NCBI GenBank assembly: GCA_046483065.1
Contig: JAWODW010000097.1
Coordinates: 92,813 to 156,812 of the forward strand
DNA: 64,000 nt
Source: JAWVYT01 sp046483065
Lineage (GTDB): Bacteria > Gemmatimonadota > Gemmatimonadetes > Longimicrobiales > RSA9
Reading direction: 5' to 3'
Below, in pieces: positions 55,191 to 64,000 of the stretch (its first letter is position 1; each line of letters starts with the position of its first letter). The translations under genes and the position numbers were made by a program. The notes under the pieces were generated by a model. It searched no databases. It was given only the letters and a program-made list of their open reading frames with translations, and was not told the origin of the DNA.

Positions 55191-56330
55191 TCAGGCGACG
55201 GCGATGAAGTCCTCCATCTCGACGAGCCCCTGCCGCCGGCATTCTGCCCGGATCTCCTCCCGGGCGCCGGGCTGGCCCACGGCGGCGAGGATCAGCGGGC
55301 GGGGCGGACGGGGCGGGCGGGGCGGACGGGGCGGACGGGGCGGACGAGGCGGACGGGGCGGACGAGGCGGGCCGGGCGGGCCGGGCCGGCGTGATCCGGC
55401 CCCGGCGGCCTGGTATCCCGGCGGCTCGTGGGCGTCCATAAACGGGGGCAGCTCGTCGGGCGCGATGACGGGTGCACCGTGGATCTTCTGGCCGATCTTG
55501 TTCGGGTTCAGGTCGACGAACGCGGCGATCCGGGTGCCGGCCTCATCGAGATCGCGGGCGAGGGTCTTGCCAATGGGCCCGGCGCCCCAGATCACGGCGT
55601 GTCGATCGCCGGTCAGGAGAGTGTGCCGGAGGAAGTAGATCTTGAGCCGTCGGAACTCCGCGTCGGCGTACCGCGGGTCGGTGCGGGAAGCCCGCTCGGG
55701 GTACTCGCGCCACTGGAGCAGCGGCTCGGGGACGTTGGCCATGCGGTAGCCGGCGGCCCAGACGCGGAGGATGAGGTCGTAGTCCTCGGGCCAGCCCATC
55801 TCGCGGTAGGCGCCCACGCCGAGGAGCACGTGGCGCCGGATCACGAGGGTGGGGTGTGCGATGGGGCACTCGACGAAGATGTCGCGGCCGATGTCGTCGC
55901 TGGTGGTGAGGCTGTTGATCCACTGCTCGTAGCGGCGCGCGCCGTCGCGGACGGCCTCCTCGGGGAAGTACTCGACGCCGGTCCCGCACGCGGCGATGCG
56001 GGGGTCCGCGTCCATGAGCGACAGCTGTTTCTCCAGGCGGGTGGGGCGGGCGATGTCATCGGCGTCCATGCGGGCCACCAGCTCGCCGCGGGCGGCGGCC
56101 AGCCCGGTGGCGAGGGCGGGCACGAGGCCGCGTCCGTGGGTCTGGAGGAGGCGGACGCGGGCGTCCTGCTGGGCCCAGGTGTAGAGGTGGGCGTAGGTCC
56201 CGTCGGTGGATCCATCATCGACGGCCACCACCTCGAAGTCCGTGAACGTCTGCTCGCGGATCGAGGTGATGGCCGCTTCAATGTGCTCCGCCGCATCGCG
56301 GCAGGGCATCAGGATGGAGACACGGCGCAT
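55191..56330 (-). CDS. family 2 glycosyltransferase with a Pro-Pro-Arg repeat inside a C-terminal Rossmann-like domain
   Basis: A 379-residue protein. The GT-A domain (1-220) starts VSILMPCRDAAEHIEAAI and carries VDDGSTDGT and the metal-binding ARMDADD (about 87-93), then GWPEDYDLILRVW. A second domain follows with AVIWGAGPIGKTLARDLDEA (about 243-262) and AFVDLNPNKIGQKIHG, a dinucleotide-binding pattern. This domain is split by about 30 residues of Pro-Pro-Arg and Pro-Pro-Gly repeats (about 316-346) before it resumes with LILAAVGQPGAREEIR. It should transfer sugar from a nucleotide donor to a surface glycan. Whether the repeat disturbs folding is unknown. Confidence 0.85.
   Translation of the reverse strand: MRRVSILMPCRDAAEHIEAAITSIREQTFTDFEVVAVDDGSTDGTYAHLYTWAQQDARVRLLQTHGRGLVPALATGLAAARGELVARMDADDIARPTRLEKQLSLMDADPRIAACGTGVEYFPEEAVRDGARRYEQWINSLTTSDDIGRDIFVECPIAHPTLVIRRHVLLGVGAYREMGWPEDYDLILRVWAAGYRMANVPEPLLQWREYPERASRTDPRYADAEFRRLKIYFLRHTLLTGDRHAVIWGAGPIGKTLARDLDEAGTRIAAFVDLNPNKIGQKIHGAPVIAPDELPPFMDAHEPPGYQAAGAGSRRPGPPGPPRPPRPPRPPRPPRPPRPPRPPRPLILAAVGQPGAREEIRAECRRQGLVEMEDFIAVA
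55301..55390 (+). repeat. ten-unit 9-base minisatellite in the glycosyltransferase gene
   Basis: Ten contiguous 9-base units, mostly GGGGCGGAC with variants GAGGCGGAC, GGGGCGGGC and CGGGCGGGC. Because each unit is three codons, gain or loss keeps the frame and only changes the length of the Pro-rich loop. Confidence 0.9.
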
Positions 56331-56340
56331 GCCGGCTGCG

Positions 56341-58467
56341 CTACATCGACGTGAGCACCATCTCCACGGGCTGTCCCTCCGGGACCCTGCGCACGACCAG
56401 GTGGGGCGCGGACTTCGTCACCCAGACGGTCATCCCCTGCTGGCTCTGGAGCTCGAGGCGGTACGTCTCGAACTCGCCTGCGGGGACGGTGATGGTCTCC
56501 TCACCGGCCACGGTGGCCGTCATGGGCTGGACGGTGCCGGCGGTGGTGAGGACCCGGAGGGTGAACTCACCGATATCGTCGTAATCGATGACGGCGAGGG
56601 CGATCTCCATCTGGCCCTCGAGGGCGGTGCCCTCGGGCAGTGCCACGTCCACGTCCTGGGGCCCTTGCTGGAGGTTGAGTCCCTGGCCGGTGGCGCGCCC
56701 GTCCTCCACCTCGAGGGCGAACGTCCCCATCTGGCCGGCGTCCACGCTCATCCGGATCGGCGCGAAGCTCATGGCCTCGAACTCGGTGGTCTGGGTCACG
56801 GCCATCCCCGGGAGCTGCTGCTCTGTGACCACGGCGAAGGCGGCGCCATCGCGGCTCCAGCGGGTCACGATGGTGCCCACCTCGTTGTCCTGGAAGATGA
56901 TGGCGTAGTGCAGCTCCCGGGGCTCGAGGCCGGACGCGTCGAAGTCGAGCCCGGCGCCGGCCTCGGCTGCGGCCATGAGCGCGTCGACGTCCACGGGCTC
57001 GCCGTCGGCGTCGATGACGTCGATCCGGTCGGCGAAGGGGCGGACCCTGTCGAGGATCTCGGTGGCATCGCCCACCACCACCACCAGCGCCCTGTCGGGC
57101 CGGATCAGCTCGCCGGTGACCCGTGCGATGTCAGCGGCGGTAACCTGGTCGACCCTGCCCCTGTACTCCTCCAGATAGCTGTCGTCCCGGCCCAGGAGGC
57201 GGTTGCTGGCCACCTGCCCCGCCACCTGCTGGGGCGTCTCGATGGAGAGGGGGAAGGAGCCGGTGAGGTAGAGCCTGGCGTCCTCCAGGTCGCCGGCGGG
57301 GATGTCGCCGGTCCGGAGCCGCCCGGCCAGGTCGAGCATGATCATGAGGGAGCTGTCGGCCACCTCGTTGCGGAACTCGCCGTTCATCATGAAGTAGCCG
57401 GGCCCCCGGCGTTCACTCATCCCGCTGTACGCGCCGTAGGTGTAGCCGCGCTCCTCGCGCAGGACCCGCATCATCCACGCGTTGAACTGGGCGGAGCCCG
57501 AGCCCAGGACCTGGTTCGCCACGTCGAGGGTGACCCAGTCGGCGTCGGTGGCGCTGGGCAGCAGGTGCCCGACCCGGATCACCGCCTGCACGGAGCCGGG
57601 CTTGTGGACGAAGACCATGCGCCGGTCGGCGCGCGTGGGCGGCGCGGGGCGGTCCATGTCCATCTCCGCCGCGCCCTCCCAGCCGGCGAACGCCGACTCG
57701 AGGCGGGCGGCGATGGCGTCGGCGTCCACGTCGCCGGCCACCACGAAGAGGGCGCCCTCGGGCCGGTAGTACTCGCCGTGGAACGCCTCGAGGCGAGCGG
57801 CATCGATGGCGCCGATGCTCTCCTCGGTCTGCCGCTGCCCGTACGGGTGGCTGCCGTAGACGCCCTTCATGAACGCGTCGGCCGCCAGCGACGATGGCTG
57901 GGACTTCTCGAGTCGGAGCGAGCTGAGCCGTCGCTGCTTCTCCGTGGCGAGCTCCTCTGCGGGGAACGTGGCATTCAGCACCACGTCGGCCATGAGGTCG
58001 AGGCCGTCATCGAGGAAGTCGGTGATGGTGGTGAGCGACACACTGGTCCACTCGCTGGACGCGCCGGCGCCGAGGCGGGCGCCGATGAAGTCCACGGCCT
58101 CGGCGATCTCGCGGGCGGTCATGGACTCGGTGCCCTTGTCGAGCTGGCTGGCCGTCACACTGGCCAGGCCGGCCATCTCCGCCGGGTCGGCGGCCGTGCC
58201 CGCCGGGAGCAGGAGCTGGACGCTCACCACCGGCTGCTCGGTGTTCTGAACCACCAGGAGGCGGGCGCCGTTCTGCAGCGTCCGCTCGGTGTAGGCGGGG
58301 AAGTCGACGTCCTCCACGGGGAGGGGTGCCGGCGGCTCCGCCTGGAACGACCCGGCGTCGGCCCGGGTCCGGGCGGGCTCCGGCGATGCCGGCGCCTGCA
58401 TGGTCTCCGAACCGCCGCACGCCGCCAGGAGCAGCGCCGCGGGGAGCAGGAATCGTTGGATCTGCAT
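56341..58467 (-). CDS. M16-family inactive subunit, lipoprotein
   Basis: About 708 residues from ATG 58467 (MQIQRFLLPAALLLAACGG, lipobox Cys at 17, GAGGAG upstream). A GTG at 58500 overlapping the preceding stop would add 11 residues. Two M16 domains cover about 50-480, but SVTASQLDKGTESM occupies the place of HxxEHxxxKGT, so zinc ligands are lost. The second half keeps the RGYTYGAYSGMSERRGPGYF substrate-binding region. The remaining 200 residues form a beta-rich DUF3108-like domain (GTFALEVEDGRATG, VPAGEFETYRLELQS). Together with the active gene upstream it likely forms a heterodimeric periplasmic peptidase. Confidence 0.85.
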   Translation of the reverse strand: MQIQRFLLPAALLLAACGGSETMQAPASPEPARTRADAGSFQAEPPAPLPVEDVDFPAYTERTLQNGARLLVVQNTEQPVVSVQLLLPAGTAADPAEMAGLASVTASQLDKGTESMTAREIAEAVDFIGARLGAGASSEWTSVSLTTITDFLDDGLDLMADVVLNATFPAEELATEKQRRLSSLRLEKSQPSSLAADAFMKGVYGSHPYGQRQTEESIGAIDAARLEAFHGEYYRPEGALFVVAGDVDADAIAARLESAFAGWEGAAEMDMDRPAPPTRADRRMVFVHKPGSVQAVIRVGHLLPSATDADWVTLDVANQVLGSGSAQFNAWMMRVLREERGYTYGAYSGMSERRGPGYFMMNGEFRNEVADSSLMIMLDLAGRLRTGDIPAGDLEDARLYLTGSFPLSIETPQQVAGQVASNRLLGRDDSYLEEYRGRVDQVTAADIARVTGELIRPDRALVVVVGDATEILDRVRPFADRIDVIDADGEPVDVDALMAAAEAGAGLDFDASGLEPRELHYAIIFQDNEVGTIVTRWSRDGAAFAVVTEQQLPGMAVTQTTEFEAMSFAPIRMSVDAGQMGTFALEVEDGRATGQGLNLQQGPQDVDVALPEGTALEGQMEIALAVIDYDDIGEFTLRVLTTAGTVQPMTATVAGEETITVPAGEFETYRLELQSQQGMTVWVTKSAPHLVVRRVPEGQPVEMVLTSM

Positions 58468-58496
58468 GGTATGGCTCCTCGATCGCTTGGCTGCGT

Positions 58497-59831
58497 TCAC
58501 GTGGACGGGCCGGCCGGTACCGCGATGACCACGGTCCGGTTCTCCGGCGTCAGGTACGTCTCCGCCACCCGCCGGATGTCGTCGACGGTGACCGCCATGT
58601 ACTCGTCCACGGCGCGGTTGATCTCACTGATGTCGCCCTGGCGGCGGTAGCTCTGGAGCCTGCCGGCCTTGGACGCCACCCGCTGCCGGCTCATGATCAG
58701 CCCGGCCCGGGTCTGGTTCTGGGCCTTCCGCAGCTCCCGCTCCGTCACGCCCTCGGCCCGGATCCGCTCCAGCTCCTCCCAGATCAGGCGCTCGACCCGG
58801 CTCACGTCCACGCCCTGGTTCGGGACCGCGTACACGCTCACCGACCCGGGGCCCAGCCCGGCCGATGCGCCCCCGAAGATCTGGAGCGCGGCCCGCTCCT
58901 CCTTCACCAGCCGCTGGTTCAGCCGGCTCGACTCGCCGGTCATGAGGATCCGGCCCATGAGCTCCAGCGCCGGCACGTCCGCGTGCCCCTCCGCCGGGAT
59001 GGTGTACGCCGAGAGGAAGAGAGGCAGCGTGGCCTTGTCGTCTTCCACGGTCACCCGCCGCTCCCCGTCGGTCCGGGGTGCCGGCGGCATGGGCGGCAGG
59101 TCGGCCCGCTCGGGGCCGGGCGCCATGTGCCCGAAGTAGCGCTCGGCCAGCGTCCGGACCTGGTCCACGGTCACATCGCCGGCCACGGCCACGGCCGCGT
59201 TGTTGGGGACGTAGAACCGCTCGTAGAACTGGCGGGCGTCCTCGGACGTGGCCGCGTCGAGGTCGTCCATGGAGCCGATGACCGTGTGCCGGTACGGCTC
59301 CCAGTCCTGGCTCAGCGTGTCGATGGTCATGAGCGCCTCGCCGTACGGCTGGTTGTCCACCCGCAGCCGGCGCTCCTCCTTCACCACCTCACGCTCCCGC
59401 TGGAAGTTCGCCTCGTTCACCACCAGGTTCGCCATCCGATCCGCCTCGAGCCACAGCGCCACGTTCACGTAGTTCGACGGGACCGTCTCGAAGTACGCGG
59501 TCCGGTCCTTGTTCGTGGTGCCGTTCAGGCTCCCGCCGGCCCGGTTGATGTAGCTGTCGAACTCGCCCTGCCCGAGGTGGTCGGTGTCGATGAACATCAT
59601 GTGCTCGAACAGGTGGGCGAACCCGCTCCGGCCCTCGGGCTCGTGGGCGCTGCCCACGTCGTACCAGACCTCCACGTGGACAATGGGGACCGAGTGATCC
59701 TCGTGGACGATGAACTGGAGCCCGTTGTCGAGGGTGAACGTCTCGTAGTCGATGGGCGGTGTGCTCTGGGCGCTCACGCTCGCGGCTGCGAGGAGCCCCA
59801 GGGCAGCCGTGGCCAGGCTGCGTGCTCTCAT
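58497..59831 (-). CDS. M16-family zinc peptidase, active subunit
   Basis: A 444-residue secreted protein (signal ending near SVSA). The zinc motif is HLFEHM (about 73-78) with the distal Glu in VNEANFQREREVVKEERR (about 138-155). The N-terminal strand YETFTLDNGLQFIVHEDHSV is typical of bacterial MPP-like M16B enzymes. The C-terminal half carries YTIPAEGHADVPALELM. The stop overlaps the possible GTG start of the inactive partner by 4 bases, so the two are co-translated. It degrades peptides or processes exported proteins in the periplasm. Confidence 0.93.
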   Translation of the reverse strand: MRARSLATAALGLLAAASVSAQSTPPIDYETFTLDNGLQFIVHEDHSVPIVHVEVWYDVGSAHEPEGRSGFAHLFEHMMFIDTDHLGQGEFDSYINRAGGSLNGTTNKDRTAYFETVPSNYVNVALWLEADRMANLVVNEANFQREREVVKEERRLRVDNQPYGEALMTIDTLSQDWEPYRHTVIGSMDDLDAATSEDARQFYERFYVPNNAAVAVAGDVTVDQVRTLAERYFGHMAPGPERADLPPMPPAPRTDGERRVTVEDDKATLPLFLSAYTIPAEGHADVPALELMGRILMTGESSRLNQRLVKEERAALQIFGGASAGLGPGSVSVYAVPNQGVDVSRVERLIWEELERIRAEGVTERELRKAQNQTRAGLIMSRQRVASKAGRLQSYRRQGDISEINRAVDEYMAVTVDDIRRVAETYLTPENRTVVIAVPAGPST

Positions 59832-59933
59832 GGGCGGTACGCTCCGGTTGATACGACGATCCAGAAGTCCGGGGGGTTCAGATAGGGCAGGATACCCCCG
59901 GGGCGGCGGGAATTCAAGCGGTCTTCGGCCGGG

Positions 59934-62900
59934 TCAGCGCGCCATCCTCTCCGCCACCCGGGCGGCCAGCGTGGCCGGGGTGAACGGCTTCGCGAGGAAG
60001 TCGGCGGCGCCGCCGCCCTCGCTGACCATGGCGTCGTCGTATCCCGACATGAAGAGGACGGGCAGGTCGGGCCGGCGCCGGCGGAGCTCGTCGGCCAGCT
60101 CCCGGCCGCCCATGTCGGGCATGATGAGGTCGGTGACGACGAGGTCCAGGGGCCCGTGGTGGCGGTCGACCACCTCCAGCGCCCGCACCCCGTTCTCCGC
60201 GGCGAGGACGGTGCACCCCTCCTTCTCCAGGGCGCGGACCGCGAGCTTCCGCACGGCGTCCTCGTCTTCCACCACCAGCACCGTCCCGCCGGGGCACGCG
60301 TTCCGGCGCGGCCGGGCCTCGGCCGTCTCGTCGGACGCCTCGGCGTGGCACCGGGGCAGGAGCACGTCCACCGTGGTCCCCACCCCCGGCTCGCTGGTGG
60401 CGGTCACGTGCCCGTCCGACTGCTTCACGATCCCGAACACCGTGGCCAGCCCGAGCCCCGTCCCCCTGCCCTGCTCCTTGGTGGTGAAGAACGGCTCGAA
60501 GGCGTGGTCCAGCGTGCCCGGGTCCATCCCCTTCCCGTCATCGGTGACACGGATCCGGACGAACTCGCCGGGCTCCACGTCCCACCGCTCGACGCGGTCG
60601 TCGTCCTCGCCCACGGTCAGGCGATCGGTCTCCAGCGTGAGGGTGCCGCCGTCGGCCATGGCGTCCCGGGCGTTGACCACCAGGTTGACCAGCACCTGCT
60701 CGAGCTGGCCCCGATCGGCCCGGACCCGGACCTCTTCGTCCGTGTAGCGGGTCTCGATCCGGATGTGCTCGCCGATGAGCCGCCGGAGCATCCCCTGGAG
60801 CTCACGGATCACGCCGTTGGGGTCCAGGACCCTCGGGTGCAGCACCTGCCGACGGCTGTAGGCCAGCAGCTGCTGCGTCAGCGCCGCCGCGCGCACCCCC
60901 GCCCGCTCGATCTCCTCCAGCTCCCCCACCACCCGGCAGTCCTCCTCCGCGCCCTCCAGCGCGAACCGGGCGTGGCCGGTGATGACGGTGAGCAGGTTGT
61001 TGAAGTCGTGGGCCACACCGCCGGCCAGCTTGCCCACCGCCTCCAGCCGCTGCGAGTGCCGCAGCTCCTCCTCCCGCTCCTGGAGCGCCCGCTCGGTGGC
61101 CTTCCGGGCGGTGATGTCGCGGTAGACGCCATAGAGCTGACGCGGCTCGCCGGGGATCCGGATGTCCCGGGCCAGCACGCTGACATCGATGGTGGAGCCG
61201 TCCTTCCGCCGCCGTACGGTCTCCGTCCGGACCCGCCCCTCCAACCGGGCCTGACGGTTCAGCTCCGGGCCCTCGTCCGCCCGCTCGCCGGGGACGATGA
61301 GGTCCGTCAGCTTCCGGCCCAGCACCTCCTCGCTGGTGTAGCCGAACATCCGGGTGAACTCCTCGTTGACCCGGAGCACCTCGTCGGTACCGGGGTCCAC
61401 CAGCACGATCCCCTCGGGCGAGCTGTTGAAGAGGTCGGCGAAATAGCGACGCTGTACCTCGAGCTCGTGCTGGATCCGGTCCTGCTCGGTGATGTCCAGC
61501 GCCACGCCGTGGGCGCCCACCACCCGGCGGCCCTCGAAGATCGGGATGGTCACGCCCCGGAGCTTCCTGCGGCCGCCCCGTGCGGTACGCACCATGATCT
61601 CGTACTCCCGGGACTCGCCGGCCAGCACCGCCTCGAACACCTCCTCCGCCACCCCCACGTCGGCCGGAACGATGACCTCCGCGAACGGCCGACCCCGGAA
61701 CTCAGAGACCGGGCGGCCGAAAAGCGCTTCCGCGGTGGGGTTCGCCGCCACGAACCGCCCCTCGATGTCGAACTCGTACATCACCGCCGGGTTGTGCCAG
61801 AAGAGCGACTCGTAGCGACGCTGGCTCACCTCCAGCGCGCGCTTCGCCTCGAGCCGCGGCCCGATGTCACGGGCCACGATCACCGCACCCGCGCTGCGCC
61901 CGCCGAACCGGATCGGCTCCACCGACGCGCTCACGATGATCCGCTCGCCGGCGATCCCGACCAGCGTCAGCTCCCGGTCCCGGATCGAGCCGGTGATCGA
62001 CGCCAGCGGCAGCGCCGGGTCCTCCTCGCCCTCGTCCTCCACCGTCGGCCGGTCCGCCGGGGTCGGCCCGGCACCGCCGGACGGGCCGACCAGGGACGCC
62101 AGCGGGTCATCGAGCCAGCGGGAGAGCCGGGAGCCGATGAGCTCGAAGCGGCGCGCGCCCAGCAGCCGGCGGGCGGCGACGTTCGCCACCCGGACCACGC
62201 CGGCGGCATCGCAGACCAGCACGGCGTCTCCGATGGCGCGGAGCACCTCGTCCGTGCCAAACCGTGTGGAGAGGGAGAAGGCCCGGAACCGGCCGCCTGC
62301 CAGGGCCATGATCGCCAGGGAAGCCGCCATGGCCATGGGGGCCAGATCGAGGAGGGAGGCCAGCGGCCCGACCTCGAACAGGTCGCTGAAGCCGATGGCC
62401 GCCACCAGCGTGGCCGCGAGCATGGTCCGGTGTCGGCGCTGCTCGGCCCTCGACGTGGCCTCCCGATAGGCCGTGGCATACTCGGTCGCCACCGCCGCCA
62501 CCGCGCCGGCCAGGTAGAGGACGTAGGCCCACCCGACCCACGCGGCCGGCGCCAGGCCGTCTCCGCTCAACAGGAGCACGAGCCCCCCGTACAGCGGCCC
62601 GGCCGCCGTCAGCGCCAGGATGGCCGCACCGCCCCAGAGGCCGACCATGAGCGCCGGGCGCCGCCGACCCGTCAGCCGGAGGGCGAGGCCGTACATGGTG
62701 GGGCCCGTGAAAACCACCAGCGCCAGCCCGAGTTTGAACCACACCCGCGCCACCGTCCCCTCCTCGGCCAGGTAGACCGCGCCGAAGAGGAGCAGCCAGG
62801 CGGAGACCACCAGGGCCAGCGAGAAGAGCCAGCGGCTGGCCTGGGTGAACCGCTCGTAGAAGAGCAGCGCAGCCCCGACCGCGAAGACCAGCACCGCGGC

Positions 62901-62954
62901 CAGGATGTAGGGGACCGCCGCTACCTCGAATGCGTAGCTAGCCGGATCGAACAG
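59934..62954 (-). CDS. hybrid sensor histidine kinase with 7TM input, three PAS domains and a receiver domain
   Basis: About 1006 residues if translation begins at CTG 62954 after AAGGAAGGGGG; a GTG at 62894 would give 986 but cuts the first helix. Order: seven-helix N-terminal sensor (1-240), PAS domains near 240-330, 375-490 and 500-620, HisKA with the phosphorylated His in GGVAHDFNNLLTV, HATPase with NLVVNARDAM, GKGMDPG and GRGTGLGLATVFGI, then a receiver domain with VVTDLIMPDMGG. It probably senses a membrane or small-molecule signal and relays phosphate internally. No separate output regulator is adjacent. It shares its kinase-receiver half with the neighbouring partial gene. Confidence 0.9.
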   Translation of the reverse strand: MFDPASYAFEVAAVPYILAAVLVFAVGAALLFYERFTQASRWLFSLALVVSAWLLLFGAVYLAEEGTVARVWFKLGLALVVFTGPTMYGLALRLTGRRRPALMVGLWGGAAILALTAAGPLYGGLVLLLSGDGLAPAAWVGWAYVLYLAGAVAAVATEYATAYREATSRAEQRRHRTMLAATLVAAIGFSDLFEVGPLASLLDLAPMAMAASLAIMALAGGRFRAFSLSTRFGTDEVLRAIGDAVLVCDAAGVVRVANVAARRLLGARRFELIGSRLSRWLDDPLASLVGPSGGAGPTPADRPTVEDEGEEDPALPLASITGSIRDRELTLVGIAGERIIVSASVEPIRFGGRSAGAVIVARDIGPRLEAKRALEVSQRRYESLFWHNPAVMYEFDIEGRFVAANPTAEALFGRPVSEFRGRPFAEVIVPADVGVAEEVFEAVLAGESREYEIMVRTARGGRRKLRGVTIPIFEGRRVVGAHGVALDITEQDRIQHELEVQRRYFADLFNSSPEGIVLVDPGTDEVLRVNEEFTRMFGYTSEEVLGRKLTDLIVPGERADEGPELNRQARLEGRVRTETVRRRKDGSTIDVSVLARDIRIPGEPRQLYGVYRDITARKATERALQEREEELRHSQRLEAVGKLAGGVAHDFNNLLTVITGHARFALEGAEEDCRVVGELEEIERAGVRAAALTQQLLAYSRRQVLHPRVLDPNGVIRELQGMLRRLIGEHIRIETRYTDEEVRVRADRGQLEQVLVNLVVNARDAMADGGTLTLETDRLTVGEDDDRVERWDVEPGEFVRIRVTDDGKGMDPGTLDHAFEPFFTTKEQGRGTGLGLATVFGIVKQSDGHVTATSEPGVGTTVDVLLPRCHAEASDETAEARPRRNACPGGTVLVVEDEDAVRKLAVRALEKEGCTVLAAENGVRALEVVDRHHGPLDLVVTDLIMPDMGGRELADELRRRRPDLPVLFMSGYDDAMVSEGGGAADFLAKPFTPATLAARVAERMAR

Positions 62955-63077
62955 GTAAGCCCCCTTCCTTCGCCTTCGGGTCCGCGTCCACCATGAGTAT
63001 CGGGCGCTCCGGGCCGAGCTTTAGAACAGGCTTCGGGCGGCAAGCCTCGGGCAATGTAACGCTCCCGCGCCGGTGCG

Positions 63078-64000
63078 CTATGCCCGCGGCGTCAGGATCT
63101 CCGCCACCCGGCGCGCCAGAACCGCCGGGGTGAAGGGTTTCGCCAGGAACTCCGAGTCTTCCGCGCCCTGGTCGGCCAGCTCGTCGTCGTAGCCCGACAT
63201 GAACAGGATCGGGAGCTCGGGCCACCGCTCGCGGAGGTGCCGTGCCAGCTCCCGGCCGCCCATCTCCGGCATGACCATGTCGGTGAGGACCATATCCACC
63301 GGCGCGACCCGCCCATCCAGCGCGGCCAGCGCCTCGCGCCCGTTCGCCGCCGTGATCACCGTGTGCCCGGCTCGCTCGATGACCCGGGCGGCGAGGGCAC
63401 GCACGGCGGCCTGATCCTCCACCACCAGAACGGTCCGTTCGGCCGTCGACGCGCTCTCCGGCGGGGCGGCTACCCGGTCGGGTCCCTCCGGCGGCTCCGA
63501 CTCGCCCGCCGTCCATCGCGGCAGGTACACCGTGACCCGCGTCCCCTCCCCCGGCTCGCTCTCGGCCACCACGTGGCCGCCGGACTGGTGGACGATCCCG
63601 AAGACCGTGGAGAGCCCCAGCCCCGTCCCCTTCCCCTCCTCCTTGGTGGTGAAGAACGGGTCGAAGATCTGGCCCAGCGTCTCCTCGTCCATCCCCACGC
63701 CCGTGTCGGCCACGGTGATACGGACCACCGGTCCGGGCTCCACCTCCCACGCTTCCGCAATCCGGTCACCGGGGTCGACGGTCAGCCCCTCGGTCTGGAT
63801 GGTCAGGAGGCCGCCCTCCGGCATGGCGTCCCGGGCGTTCACCACCAGGTTGACCAGCACCTGGTCGATCTGGCCCCGGTCGGCCCGGACCCGGCAGGGC
63901 TCGTCGGCGAGGCGGGTCTCGAGACGGATGTGCTCACCGATGAGCCGGCCCAGCATCCGCTCCATCTCCCGGATCACCTCGTTGATGTCCAGGACCCGGG
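63078..64000 (-). CDS. hybrid histidine kinase, C-terminal part (gene continues past window)
   Basis: The frame is open to the last base of the window; about 307 residues are visible. It starts in the kinase core (VLDINEVIREMERML), then HATPase with NLVVNARDAMPEGG, VADTGVGMDEETLG and GKGTGLGLSTVFGIVHQSGG, then a Pro/Glu linker and a receiver domain (VLVVEDQAAVRALA, phospho-Asp in VLTDMVMPEMGG, LFMSGYDDELAD). It is highly similar to the same region of the 59934-62954 kinase, so the two are tandem paralogues. The sensor part lies outside the window. Confidence 0.9.
   Translation of the reverse strand, partial: RVLDINEVIREMERMLGRLIGEHIRLETRLADEPCRVRADRGQIDQVLVNLVVNARDAMPEGGLLTIQTEGLTVDPGDRIAEAWEVEPGPVVRITVADTGVGMDEETLGQIFDPFFTTKEEGKGTGLGLSTVFGIVHQSGGHVVAESEPGEGTRVTVYLPRWTAGESEPPEGPDRVAAPPESASTAERTVLVVEDQAAVRALAARVIERAGHTVITAANGREALAALDGRVAPVDMVLTDMVMPEMGGRELARHLRERWPELPILFMSGYDDELADQGAEDSEFLAKPFTPAVLARRVAEILTPRA

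Overview
The window comes from a GC-rich (roughly 70%) bacterial chromosome. It carries a full-length 16S rRNA gene, one tRNA and about 48 protein genes. My best guess is a member of the Gemmatimonadota. This is inference from the mix of DUF5916/CBM9 outer-membrane-type proteins, paired M16 peptidases, DUF4837, many lipoproteins and very high GC; the 16S sequence itself would settle it.

Layout. 1-3.4 kb: the tail of a beta-mannosidase and a DUF5916 protein. 3.5-5.5 kb: a lower-GC hipBA toxin-antitoxin pair with twin operators, next to tRNA-Ile(GAT). 5.6-10.6 kb: a membrane protein and an ADP/ATP-translocase-like transporter fused to HEAT repeats and a cyclic-nucleotide domain. 10.6-13.2 kb: a YfcC-type carrier surrounded by decayed repeat sequence. 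13.3-13.8 kb: two tandem copies of an unrecognised structured small RNA, each with its own promoter. 13.9-17.1 kb: DoxX, a small membrane protein, a solitary 16S rRNA gene and, just upstream of it, a 62-residue Asp/Trp miniprotein. 17.1-25.9 kb: typA, a four-helix-bundle gene bracketed by inverted heptamer arrays, and a five-gene operon (otsB, antiporter, phzF-like, CDF transporter, yjbQ-like).

26-42.4 kb is a long rightward run of core genes: DUF4837, dnaE, accA, ricT-like, metG, an M23 peptidase, two degenerate M16 proteins, a lipoprotein, a fadB/fadJ-type multifunctional enzyme, DUF402 and a DsbA-like protein. It meets a leftward VKOR-DsbA oxidative-folding pair. 43.8-50.1 kb is a leftward chain headed by gyrA in which successive genes mostly overlap by 4 bases. 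50.1-51.5 kb holds a second four-helix-bundle gene flanked by heptamer-like repeats. 51.5-64 kb holds an M28 peptidase, an alpha/beta hydrolase, a glycosyltransferase with an internal Pro-Pro-Arg minisatellite, an active/inactive M16 pair and two related hybrid histidine kinases, the last cut by the window edge.

The strongest candidates for something undescribed are the tandem structured RNAs at 13.29-13.83 kb, supported by paired base changes between the copies, and the repeated architecture of a four-helix-bundle gene between inverted short-period repeat arrays (20.69-21.44 kb and 50.38-51.36 kb, with a possible gene-less remnant at 12.50-12.94 kb). The acidic Trp-repeat miniprotein next to an unlinked 16S gene comes next. 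All calls come from reading the sequence; no database search was run.
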